DNA of 64,000 bases, from positions 1-64,000 of the forward strand of contig NZ_RFFM01000003.1 in the NCBI RefSeq assembly GCF_003696365.1, given 5' to 3'. The position numbers and the translations under genes are program-made. Below the pieces are notes generated by a model. That model worked only from the letters and a program-made list of their open reading frames with translations. It was not told the origin of the DNA and made no database searches. This document shows, piece by piece, positions 16,499 to 24,181 of this stretch. Positions within the stretch are counted from its first letter, which is position 1. Each line of letters begins with the position of its first letter. The DNA comes from Stutzerimonas zhaodongensis (GTDB taxonomy: Bacteria; Pseudomonadota; Gammaproteobacteria; Pseudomonadales; Pseudomonadaceae).

Positions 16499-17002
16499 CT
16501 AATCGCGAGTAGGGGAGGCGCTGCGATTGTATTTGCTCTGCAGCAGCATCGACGCTTCGTTATAGGCGCGTTGGAAAGTGTCGCTGCCTACCCATCCAAC
16601 CGCAGCTTCTTCGTCTTCGCCGTGAAACATTCCACGATAAACAATCAGCAAGCCCATCATAAAATCGATGGCGGCGTCTTCGGACTCTTCCGCGACCACG
16701 AGTTCCAGCACCGGGTATTGGAGGAAGATCAGGCACATCGCCAGCAAGCTGATGCCTTCACCGACTCTCATCGCCTGGAACAGATCGTCGAAGTGCGCCG
16801 GGTCGAAACCATTCTCCTCGATGTCCTTGAAGTCGAACGTGCTGAGGTCGATCTCGACATCATCGAAAGGTTCGTTGACCAGCGGATTGGCCAGCAGGGG
16901 ATGCAAAGCATTGACCCCACCCTTTTTTCGGCCCGAACGGTTCTGCTGCGCTTTGGCTTTAGCCCGCTGGGCACGCTTTTGCTGTTTGTCCGGCGACGCC
17001 AT
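16499..17002 (-). CDS. Conserved hypothetical protein with basic N-terminus
   Basis: A 167-residue protein of unknown function. Residues 1-30 are strongly basic (MASPDKQQKRAQRAKAKAQQNRSGRKKGG). They are followed by an acidic stretch (FDDVEIDLSTFDFKDIEENGFDPAHFDDLFQAM) and then hydrophobic helices (LLAMCLIFLQYPVLELVVAEESEDAAIDFMMGLLIVYRGMFHGEDEEAAVGW). No catalytic motif, signal peptide or true membrane segment is evident. AAGGAAA precedes the ATG. The sequence looks like a real Pseudomonas gene from its composition and ordered structure. No neighbours on the same strand within 170 bases suggest a function. Confidence 0.75.
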   Translation of the reverse strand: MASPDKQQKRAQRAKAKAQQNRSGRKKGGVNALHPLLANPLVNEPFDDVEIDLSTFDFKDIEENGFDPAHFDDLFQAMRVGEGISLLAMCLIFLQYPVLELVVAEESEDAAIDFMMGLLIVYRGMFHGEDEEAAVGWVGSDTFQRAYNEASMLLQSKYNRSASPTRD

Positions 17003-17137
17003 GACGCTGAGTTTCCTTGTTCTATGAAGCCAACTCTGTGGCCCAGGGGTGAGCTACGAAGTGTACCTGGCCTGGGCTATCTTCGTCGGTCAAGGGCGCA
17101 CTGAGGCGCAGAAAAGGGGGATGCTTCACGACAACAT

Positions 17138-17172
17138 CAGCTGCCCGGCCGAGAGTCCCCATAGGGCAGCTG
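17138..17172 (-). terminator. Stem-loop after the curlin-repeat gene
   Basis: Arms CAGCTGCCC and GGGCAGCTG (9 of 9 pairing, 17-base loop) start eight bases beyond the stop codon of the minus-strand curlin-repeat gene. There is no strong T-tract, so it may be a terminator or a 3'-end stabiliser. Confidence 0.5.
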
Positions 17173-17179
17173 GAGGTCT

Positions 17180-18220
17180 TTATTGCTGCAGTAGGGTGGC
17201 TACGTTGCCGGTGCCGCTTTGAACGATGCTCGCCGAATGGCCGGCCAGCGCTTCAGCTTGCAGCAAGACAGCCTGATTGCTGTTACCGGTTTGACTGATG
17301 AGCGCTTCATGGGCGTTAAAGCCTTGGGAGACTTCGATCCCGTTGTAGGAGCCCGCCTGAAAGATGGCCAGGCTGTTGTCATCTCCAATCTGCGAGCTAA
17401 CCACGGTGTTGTAATCGCCTTCCGAATAGCCGGTTAGGATGCTGTTATGCCCGGCGATGTAGGCGTCAAGCGTGTTCCCTGTGCCCCGCTGGGCATAAGT
17501 CAGGGTGCTGTAGCCGTCTCGTCCTTCGATTTCCGCGATGTTGGCGGCGCCGGTCTGCCGCAGGTGTACATCGGCAGCTGGATAGCGTCCGGAACGTTGC
17601 TGGACGTCTGCCTGATTCGCCGTGCCGTCCTGTTCGATTACAGCCGAACCTCCGCCCAATCCGCTACTGAGCTGTTCCATCTGCAAAATGTTAGCGCTGC
17701 CGATCTGCCGAACCTCTGCGGTGCTGAAGCCGGTCTGGTTAGCTTCAACCACATTATCTTGGCCGACCGACACGACGTTGAGCGCGTTTGCCACCCATGT
17801 TTGCCGGGCGGCGATCCGATTGCCCGTACCTTCTTGGTAAAGGGCTGCAGACGACGCCAGTTCGCCAAGGTATTCATGCTGTTCAAGCATCGCGCTATTG
17901 GAGGTCCCGGCTTGGTAAATATCGGCGCTTGCCACCCCAGACCGGCTTCCGTTGACCTGATAGATTGCGGCCGTATTGAGGCTACCTATTTGTTCGATAC
18001 TCAACTGGCCAGCTTCGCTACCTAAGCCCGATTGTTCAGTGATTGCATTGTTCTCGGTGCCGTCCTGCACGATGACGGATCGAAGCAAGACACCACGCTG
18101 CGTCAGCTGAGCGCTGTTATTAGTGCCGGTCTGTTCGATCTCAGCCTGATGATCGTTGGCCATGGCGCTACCGCTTGCCAGTAGTAAAAGCGCAGCGGCT
18201 AGAGGAGTAATTGTAGACAT
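17180..18220 (-). CDS. Orphan curlin-repeat (functional amyloid-like) secreted protein
   Basis: A 346-residue secreted protein with a signal peptide (1-21, ...LASGSAMA) and about a dozen imperfect repeats of the curlin form Q-x-G-x2-N-x-A-x3-Q, for example EQTGTNNSAQLTQ, VQDGTENNAITEQ, YQAGTSNSAMLEQ, EQDGTANQADVQQ, SQTGNSNQAVLLQ and VQSGTGNVATLLQ. These are the strand-turn-strand units of CsgA/CsgB amyloid subunits. CsgA has five; here there are more, spaced by less regular segments, so this is a long curlin variant. No csgC-G or csgD gene and no fap gene is in the window, so the export route is unknown. GGGAGA precedes the ATG. It probably assembles into surface fibres or binds to them. Confidence 0.85.
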   Translation of the reverse strand: MSTITPLAAALLLLASGSAMANDHQAEIEQTGTNNSAQLTQRGVLLRSVIVQDGTENNAITEQSGLGSEAGQLSIEQIGSLNTAAIYQVNGSRSGVASADIYQAGTSNSAMLEQHEYLGELASSAALYQEGTGNRIAARQTWVANALNVVSVGQDNVVEANQTGFSTAEVRQIGSANILQMEQLSSGLGGGSAVIEQDGTANQADVQQRSGRYPAADVHLRQTGAANIAEIEGRDGYSTLTYAQRGTGNTLDAYIAGHNSILTGYSEGDYNTVVSSQIGDDNSLAIFQAGSYNGIEVSQGFNAHEALISQTGNSNQAVLLQAEALAGHSASIVQSGTGNVATLLQQ

Positions 18221-18827
18221 TGAAGTCTCCCTGTTCGCGTTGGATGGGCTCCGTACATCACAGGCGAAGCTGATTGGAGTCTTGTCGGTCGGATGGGGTT
18301 GGGCTATAGATCAAACGATTTAAAAGATGGCGTTAACGGCCTGTTAGTTCGCATGCATTGGCGACGCGACCGGCTGGACGGAACGGTCCCATGAGGATCA
18401 GCTCAAGCAATACCGTCAACGAAGGACGCAAACGGGACCGTGCCCGAGCTTCGATGAGCTAGATGCGCTTGTATCGGCTTCCATCGCATGGACCTTGTCG
18501 TCGCGCTTTCAACCTTGCTCACCATTGCGAGGACAATGCGGGCCGCAGCGTCGACAACAAGCCTGGATGAAACTGCAGTTTTGGTTAGATATGAGTGATG
18601 TGCGGTATCGCTGCGCTTTGAGCCACAGACTCTGCCGTGGAGCCCAAATGATCCGTACGAGATGCGCACAAGTCAGGGTAGGCATCAGATGATGCCCACA
18701 TGGCTCTCACCGATACGACCGCTCGCTAAGTAAAGCCCCGTAAGAGGCATACGCAATTCGCCCAGTTTTATGGACTGACTCAGCAGCCTGAGTGAGCGGC
18801 CCCTTCCACTTCCAGGCTGACTTCCGT
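18221..18827. other. Long intergenic region upstream of the curlin-repeat gene
   Basis: About 600 bases without a convincing gene. It holds the upstream region of the curlin-repeat gene (18221 onward, AT-richer near 18300-18340) and the downstream end of the DUF6644-like gene. I see no repeats, RNA genes or recognisable remnants. Confidence 0.5.
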
Positions 18828-19301
18828 TCAGACAAAACCAATCCACCGGCCAGCGAGGAGTATCGAAAGCCAAAGAGAAGCTGATGCCGCGGCCAGGATG
18901 CGGATTTGCAGTTTTGGCTGACCGGTTGACAGGGCATCTTCAAACTGTCCACCGCGATGCTGAACAGCGATGTTGATGATTGCCAGCGACAGCAATGCCG
19001 CCTTGTAGCGAAAGGCCGGATTTTCCACATACTCTGCCGGTTTGACTGAAAACAACCAAAGCCCGGTCATGACCGCAAGCGTGACCCCCGTTGCTGCAGT
19101 GCGCACAAGAAAGGGTCCCAGGATCGGTAGATCCCGACCACGCGTTGAGCGCAAAAGAAGCCAATCGAGCGGCAGAATCGAGCCTAGCAGCAGGCATATG
19201 CCAAGGATATGAGCCGCATTGACGATGAGATAAGCAATCCAGTATTCCTGCAGGAAGACGGCTCCGGGCCAGCCGGCAATGGACTGCAGAAAAGCTGTCA
19301 T
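18828..19301 (-). CDS. DUF2214/DUF6644-like small membrane protein
   Basis: A 157-residue inner-membrane protein with four hydrophobic segments (YWIAYLIVNAAHILGICLLLGSILPLDWLLL; VRTAATGVTLAVMTGLWLFSV; FRYKAALLSLAIINIAVQH; ILAAASASLWLSILLAGRWIGFV). The VNAAHILG histidine is embedded in the first segment. The architecture and sequence resemble DUF6644/DUF2214 proteins, whose function is unknown. It follows the DUF6152 gene by 10 bases and is certainly co-transcribed with it; the two types are found together elsewhere as far as I recall. A haem or metal-related envelope role is possible but unsupported. Confidence 0.7.
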   Translation of the reverse strand: MTAFLQSIAGWPGAVFLQEYWIAYLIVNAAHILGICLLLGSILPLDWLLLRSTRGRDLPILGPFLVRTAATGVTLAVMTGLWLFSVKPAEYVENPAFRYKAALLSLAIINIAVQHRGGQFEDALSTGQPKLQIRILAAASASLWLSILLAGRWIGFV

Positions 19302-19311
19302 CTACGTGTTG

Positions 19312-19749
19312 TCATTGCTTGATGCGCTCCGGATACATGTCGTACTGCTTGCCGCCAACCGTGATGCGCACCGCTTTCATATGCGCCTCGTTTGGCTCTT
19401 TGGTGCGGTTGCCGAGAACGGTGATGCCGTCTCCGACCTGGGCTGCATCGCCGGTGAAACCGGAACGTTGCGTCTGGTTCGGATTGCCCAGATCCACTCG
19501 CCATACGCGCCCGTCCTGAGCCTTTACGCGCAAGGCCGGATGAGGTGGAGCCATCGAAATTTCTGCAATCGTGCCCTCCAATTCTGAAAGTTCTTCTTCG
19601 GCCCATGCCCAACCGTGATGAGCGACGGCCTGCGTTGTAGGCAGCAGCATTGCCAAGACACAGAGCAAAATTGGTAAACGATGAAACCCCTCGCACGCGG
19701 TGCTGAAAAATGATCGTGAGACGGTTCGGCATTCGTTTGTTATCGACAT
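19312..19749 (-). CDS. DUF6152 family exported protein
   Basis: A 145-residue periplasmic protein. After a signal sequence (LPILLCVLAMLLPTTQAVA) the mature chain starts HHGWAWAEEELSELEGTIAEISMAPPHPALRVKAQDGRVWRVDLGNP, the typical DUF6152 pattern (an N-terminal His-His pair and an OB-like beta fold), ending ...HMKAVRITVGGKQYDMYPERI. Of three in-frame ATG codons, the one at 19749 has GGAG eight bases upstream; the codon six bases earlier is too close to that site. The HHG at the mature N-terminus could bind copper or another metal (ATCUN-like chemistry is inference). It is the first gene of a two-gene operon with the membrane protein. Confidence 0.8.
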   Translation of the reverse strand: MSITNECRTVSRSFFSTACEGFHRLPILLCVLAMLLPTTQAVAHHGWAWAEEELSELEGTIAEISMAPPHPALRVKAQDGRVWRVDLGNPNQTQRSGFTGDAAQVGDGITVLGNRTKEPNEAHMKAVRITVGGKQYDMYPERIKQ

Positions 19750-19945
19750 GATCATTCTCCGTGGATAGGTAAATTCAGCGTTAGGCATCTCGAACTCAGT
19801 TTCCGGAACTCCGTTCCGGAATTAACACCACAGGGGCGGCGTGCGCCTTACCGTTCTAAAGTGATAGCAGCTTCTTCGAGTTTTCGCTTTTGGCGGCGTG
19901 CTGCGTTGTATCTCGGCAGAAGCAGAGTTCAACGGCTTCCGCTTC

Positions 19946-20833
19946 CTATCCCTGCAGTGCAAGAACTTGTTCGGGGTATCGCTTGCACATGAAGTCCACG
20001 AACGCACGTACCTTTGGCGCGGGCAAGCGCCTCGAAGTGTGCAAGACCCAAAGTGCAACCTCTACATTCGAGATCGTGCCCCACTGAACCAATTCACCGC
20101 GGGCAAGCTGTTCTCCGGCAATCGACTGCGGAATCAGGGCAGCGCCAGCGCCAGCAACCGCCGCATCACGGATCATCAGGAACGAGGAAAGCGTTATCCG
20201 GGGAATGGGTTCCAGGACTAAGCGACCTCCGTCAAGAGTCCAGTGCGTAGGTTTGAAGGTCGAGAACACGACGCTGGGTACCGCTTTAGCCACGCCGGGC
20301 GGCGGCACGGGGATGGCAGGCGCAGCCACCACCACGAGTCGATCCTTGGCGAAGCATCGCCCAACTAGCCCACTGACTGGACTCGGGTTGACCCGAATGG
20401 CGACGTCGATCTGCTCCTCGACTAGGTCGACCATGCGATCCTCTGCCATGACCTCAAGGGTAACCTCCGGGTGGGCTGCACAGAATTCGGCAGCGATGCG
20501 CCCCATTGCCAGTTGCGAGAAAAGTACGGGGGAGGCGACGCGAAGGCGCCCACGGGGCTTTGACAGCCCATCACGAGTGGCAGTCATTGCTTCTGCCACT
20601 TCGTTTATCGGGCCTTCGGTACGAGCCATCAATAATTCGCCAGCCTCGGTGAGCTTGAGCCCGCGGGCGCTGCGCTCGATCAACCGCACACCTAGCTGCT
20701 CTTCAAGATCGGAGATGCGGCGTGACAATGTCGCTTTGGACCGGCCGCTCGCTCGGCTGGCCTTACCGAGGCCGCCGTTCGTAGCGACAAGCGCAAAGTC
20801 CAGCAAAGCATTGATATCCAAGATGTGTTCCAT
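19946..20833 (-). CDS. LysR family transcriptional regulator
   Basis: A 295-residue LysR regulator. The winged helix is at residues 6-65 (DINALLDFALVATNGGLGKASRASGRSKATLSRRISDLEEQLGVRLIERSARGLKLTEAG). The effector domain contains GRLRVASPVLFSQLAMGRIAAEFCAAHPEVTLEV and the conserved DAAVAGAGAALIPQSIA. It is divergent, with a 92-base gap, from a quinone oxidoreductase/NmrA-type gene pair. That is the usual arrangement for local control of a stress-responsive oxidoreductase operon. The AT-rich gap (TTCCATATATGAAAC and neighbours) is the probable binding region. Inducer unknown. Confidence 0.9.
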   Translation of the reverse strand: MEHILDINALLDFALVATNGGLGKASRASGRSKATLSRRISDLEEQLGVRLIERSARGLKLTEAGELLMARTEGPINEVAEAMTATRDGLSKPRGRLRVASPVLFSQLAMGRIAAEFCAAHPEVTLEVMAEDRMVDLVEEQIDVAIRVNPSPVSGLVGRCFAKDRLVVVAAPAIPVPPPGVAKAVPSVVFSTFKPTHWTLDGGRLVLEPIPRITLSSFLMIRDAAVAGAGAALIPQSIAGEQLARGELVQWGTISNVEVALWVLHTSRRLPAPKVRAFVDFMCKRYPEQVLALQG

Positions 20834-20925
20834 ATATGAAACGAGGAGTTCCTATATTGGTATCTGCGTTTTACTGATGCAACGGTTTAACGTCTCTTCA
20901 TCGCTAGTCAACAAGAGGAACTGTG

Positions 20926-21861
20926 ATGAAGATGACTCAACGCGCTGTACTTCTAAGAACCTATGGTGGAGCGAGCTCGGTCGAGCTTGCCGAGGTTGCT
21001 AAGCCAGACCCGGCGCAAGGCCAAGTGTTGATTCGGGTTCAGGCTGCTGGCATGAACGCCATCGATTGGAAGGTTAGGGAGGGCTATGTACGAGATGCTT
21101 TTCCACTTCAACTGCCGGCCATTCTTGGGATAGAGATGGCGGGTGTTGTCGAGGCCATCGGTCCTGGCGTCACGCGCTTCGTCGTAGGTGACCGTGTGAT
21201 GGGGCCGGTAGGCGGACTTGGCGCATATGCCGAGTTTGTGGCCGCCGATGAAGCTAACCTGTGTCTCACGCCCGGAAGTCTCGACGACGTCCAGGCTGCG
21301 GCTATTCCGGTTGCGGCCGTGTCGGCTTGGCAAAGCTTGCACCTTGCGGGGCCGATCCATCCGGGTCAGCGAATCCTGATCCATGGGGCAGCTGGAGGGT
21401 TAGGCAGCTATGCCGTCCAGTTCGCCAAGCGTGCCGGAGCAGAGGTTTTCGCGACGATGGCCAGCGATCACCTTGAATACGTGCGCGGTCTCGGTGCCGA
21501 CCAAGTCATCGACTCGAAAACACAACGCTTTGACCACATGGTCCAAGATATCGACCTCGTGCTCGACTACGTCGGCGGCGAAGTGCTTGAGCGCTCATGG
21601 CAGGTTTTGGCGGCGACAGGTGCGATCGTAGGCACAACGTCACCGGACATTCTGGCCCGCACACCGCCAGGCCGTCGCGGCCTTTGGTTCATGAATCAGC
21701 CGGATGCCGCACTTCTCGAAATGCTGGCCAGCGATATCGCACATGGCCGACTCACGTCCAAGGTCACCCAGGTGGTTGGCTTCGTCGACATCCCTGTGGC
21801 TATCGAACGCAATCGCACCGAGTCCCGATTCGGCAAGGTGGTGGCGGACTTCACACGCTGA
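20926..21861 (+). CDS. NADP-dependent quinone oxidoreductase-like (MDR family)
   Basis: A 311-residue medium-chain dehydrogenase/reductase of the zinc-independent quinone oxidoreductase type. The N-terminal catalytic fold includes VQAAGMNAIDWKVREGY and PAILGIEMAGVVEAIGPGV. The Rossmann domain has the nucleotide motif HGAAGGLGSYAVQFAKRAGAEVFAT. No structural zinc cysteine cluster is present. It likely reduces quinones or alpha,beta-unsaturated carbonyls with NADPH. Start: ATG at 20926 with AGAGGA six bases upstream (a GTG lies just before, another ATG just after). The NmrA-like gene follows in 52 bases, probably one operon under the divergent LysR. Confidence 0.9.
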   Translation: MKMTQRAVLLRTYGGASSVELAEVAKPDPAQGQVLIRVQAAGMNAIDWKVREGYVRDAFPLQLPAILGIEMAGVVEAIGPGVTRFVVGDRVMGPVGGLGAYAEFVAADEANLCLTPGSLDDVQAAAIPVAAVSAWQSLHLAGPIHPGQRILIHGAAGGLGSYAVQFAKRAGAEVFATMASDHLEYVRGLGADQVIDSKTQRFDHMVQDIDLVLDYVGGEVLERSWQVLAATGAIVGTTSPDILARTPPGRRGLWFMNQPDAALLEMLASDIAHGRLTSKVTQVVGFVDIPVAIERNRTESRFGKVVADFTR

Positions 21862-21913
21862 TCTGCCTCATCGCTACGCCCGATGGTCATTCCCCCTGAT
21901 TGGAGATTCACAC

Positions 21914-22783
21914 ATGAGCATTCTCGTCACTGGTGCCACAGGCACTGTCGGTTCCCTTATCTCTCAGCGCCTCGCCGATGCAGGTGCTGAGGTCAAGGCG
22001 TTGGTGCGCCAACCCGGCAAGCGAGCCCTGCCGGAAGGCGTTGAGGAAGTGGTCGGAGACCAGACAGACGTGCCCTCGATGCGCGCCGCATTGTCATCAG
22101 TGCGAACGCTGTTCCTGCTGAACGCCGTTACACCAGACGAAGTAACGCAAGCACTGATCACGCTGAATCTTGCACTTGAAGCTGGAATCGAGCGGGTGGT
22201 CTATCTGTCCGTGATACATGCCGAACGCTTTACCAACGTTCCACATTTCACTGGCAAGCAAACGGTGGAACGAATGATCGAGAGTTTCGGTATTTCGGCG
22301 ACAGTGCTGCGTCCGGCCTACTTCATGCAAAACGAACATAGTGTTCAGCAGGTCATAGAGGACTACGGCGTTTATCCGATGCCAATAGGTTCGTCGGGCG
22401 TATCGATGATTGATACACGAGACATCGCAGACATTGCCGTTGCAGAGCTACTGCGGCGAGATCGCGCCTCTGTCGCTCTTGAGTCTCTGACGCTTGACCT
22501 GGTCGGGCCGACGGCATGGACCGGTACATCCGCGGCAAAGGTCTGGAGTGCAGCGCTTGGGCGCGAGATTGCATACGGTGGTGACAGCGTCGCCGCGTTC
22601 GAGGAGCAGATGGCCTCTTTTGGGCCCAGCTGGCTTGCATACGATATGGGTCTGATGATGGCCGGCATCCAGCAATATGGTATGCAGGGCTGCGACGGAG
22701 CAGTTGAGCGCCTGGAGAACATCCTTCGGCGGCCACTCCGTACATACGAAGCGTTCGTCCAGGAGGCAACAGGCACTGTCTGA
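21914..22783 (+). CDS. NmrA-like NAD(P)-binding protein (QOR2 type)
   Basis: A 289-residue atypical SDR of the NmrA/quinone-oxidoreductase-2 group. It begins directly with the Rossmann motif MSILVTGATGTVGSLISQRLADAG (GxxGxxG), followed by ALVRQPGKR, which suggests NADP preference. The catalytic YxxxK is absent, as usual in this subfamily. The conserved LRPAYFMQN is present. It could be a quinone or azo reductase or a redox-sensing NADP-binding protein. The frame is open from 21704, overlapping the previous gene, but the ATG at 21914 with GGAGA upstream is clearly the start. Second gene of the LysR-linked operon. Confidence 0.88.
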   Translation: MSILVTGATGTVGSLISQRLADAGAEVKALVRQPGKRALPEGVEEVVGDQTDVPSMRAALSSVRTLFLLNAVTPDEVTQALITLNLALEAGIERVVYLSVIHAERFTNVPHFTGKQTVERMIESFGISATVLRPAYFMQNEHSVQQVIEDYGVYPMPIGSSGVSMIDTRDIADIAVAELLRRDRASVALESLTLDLVGPTAWTGTSAAKVWSAALGREIAYGGDSVAAFEEQMASFGPSWLAYDMGLMMAGIQQYGMQGCDGAVERLENILRRPLRTYEAFVQEATGTV

Positions 22784-22810
22784 CGCCTTACGTGGGATAT
22801 GTAACGCCCA

Positions 22811-22832
22811 GGCACCGGAGCGCTCCGGTGCC
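22811..22832. terminator. Perfect 22-base GC-rich palindrome after the NmrA-like gene
   Basis: GGCACCGGAGC followed directly by its exact reverse complement, 28 bases past the NmrA-like stop codon. The fully self-complementary GC-rich sequence would form a strong hairpin on either strand, so it is a likely bidirectional terminator. T-tract is weak (GATTTC follows). Confidence 0.5.
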
Positions 22833-23025
22833 GAGCGGCACGATTTCACACGCATTCATGCAACCACTGACACACCCAAGCACCAGGCAACATCCAGACA
22901 GCGCTAGACCCACCTTGGGTCCCGATGCCATCGAGGGCCACGCGAGCAACAAGCGTCTCGCCTAGGGTGCTTCGTGGTGCACAGCATCTTGCGCAGTGCT
23001 CAAAGGCGCGGAAGCAACATCAAGG

Positions 23026-23859
23026 TCACCGTTGAAAGCTTCCAAGATTCATATGTCGGTTTACGTCCTTGTAAAGCAGGTATCGAAACTTGCCCGGGCC
23101 GCCGGAATAACACGCTTGCGGGCAGAAGGCCCGTAGCCACATGTAGTCACCAGCTTCTACTTCCACCCAGTCCTGATTCAGGCGATAGACAGCCTTGCCT
23201 TCCAGTACATACAAGCCATGCTCCATGACGTGAGTCTCTGCAAAAGGTATGACGGCGCCCGGCTCGAAGGTAACGATGTTCACGTGCATGTCATGGCGCA
23301 TGTCGCTAGTGTCCACGAAGCGGGTAGTCACCCACTTTCCGTCAGTTCCGGGCATCGGCGTCGGCTGTATGTCATTTTCGTTGGTGACGAAGGCTTGCGG
23401 GAGTTCCAAGCCCTCGACTGCCTGATAGCGTTTGCGAATCCAGTGAAAGCGAGCAAGCGTCCCGCTTTTGTTGCGCAGGCGCCACTCGGAACCTGGGGGT
23501 ATGAATGCATAGCCACCGCGGTGCATGTCATAGGTAACTCCCGCAATGGAGAGAGAGAGTTCCCCGTCCACAACAAACAACACCGCTTCGGCGTCAGGAT
23601 CCTGCTCGGGCCGATCACTACCGCCGCCTTCACCAAGCTCCACGATGTACTGGGAGAAGGTCTCAGCGAATCCCGACAACGGACGGGATAGCACCCACAT
23701 ACGCATGTTGTCCCAGAACGGGAGATGGCTGGTGACAATATCGCGAAGCACCCCCTTCGGAACGACAGCGTAAGCCTGGGTGAACATTGCGCGGTCGGTC
23801 AGGAGCTGAGTCTGATCGGGGTGGCCGCCAGTTGGAAAGTAGTAGGTCGTGCTTGCCAT
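23026..23859 (-). CDS. allE: (S)-ureidoglycine aminohydrolase, bicupin
   Basis: A 277-residue bicupin matching AllE/YlbA. The enzyme converts (S)-ureidoglycine to (S)-ureidoglycolate with release of ammonia, a step of allantoin (purine) breakdown, using Mn2+. The first cupin (RPEQDPDAEAVLFVVDGELSLSIAGVTYDMHRGGYAFIPPGSEWRL) and second cupin (HDMHVNIVTFEPGAVIPFAETHVMEHGLYVLEGKAVYRLNQDWVEVEAGDYMWLRAFCPQACYSGG) are complete. In the second, E, H and H (FAETHVMEHGLYVLEG) and a downstream Gln should bind metal. The N-terminal YYFPTGGHPDQTQLLTDRAMFTQAYAVVPKG is typical. No other allantoin gene is adjacent. Two TGTATACA sites lie just upstream. Confidence 0.9.
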   Translation of the reverse strand: MASTTYYFPTGGHPDQTQLLTDRAMFTQAYAVVPKGVLRDIVTSHLPFWDNMRMWVLSRPLSGFAETFSQYIVELGEGGGSDRPEQDPDAEAVLFVVDGELSLSIAGVTYDMHRGGYAFIPPGSEWRLRNKSGTLARFHWIRKRYQAVEGLELPQAFVTNENDIQPTPMPGTDGKWVTTRFVDTSDMRHDMHVNIVTFEPGAVIPFAETHVMEHGLYVLEGKAVYRLNQDWVEVEAGDYMWLRAFCPQACYSGGPGKFRYLLYKDVNRHMNLGSFQR

Positions 23860-24181
23860 AAGTCTCCTCGTAGATGACGGCTTGTGAGAATCGGACGCAA
23901 GCCAGATGAGATGAAGTCATTAATGTATACAAACAGATGCTATACATCCACTTTATTGTATACACAAATACCGGTTTAGTTGGCCATGCTTGCTGTCGAA
24001 TAATGCTTGGTTTCAAGGACGACAAGCGGAGCCGGGACCAGGGATGACCCATAAGTAAGTGGGGTGGCGCAGCTAAAGATGCCCAATTGCGCGTCGATAA
24101 CCTAGGTATCCGCACTCTCCGATGCCGCCAGCATTCCCATGATTGGCGCTCGAAAGCCTCTCTCCATGAAGGTTCGCAGCC
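23860..24181. other. Divergent intergenic region between allE and the chemoreceptor
   Basis: Contains the promoters of two divergent genes. The AT-rich core at about 23915-23975 carries two TGTATACA palindromes; the rest shows no gene or further repeat. Confidence 0.6.
23924..23964. promoter_or_regulatory. Pair of TGTATACA palindromes upstream of allE
   Basis: The perfect 8-base palindrome TGTATACA occurs at 23924-23931 and 23957-23964, centres 33 bases (three helical turns) apart, in AT-rich sequence 65-105 bases upstream of the allE start. A partial half-site (CTATACAT) lies between. This resembles GntR-family operator pairs and probably controls allE. The regulator is not in the window. 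Confidence 0.55.
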
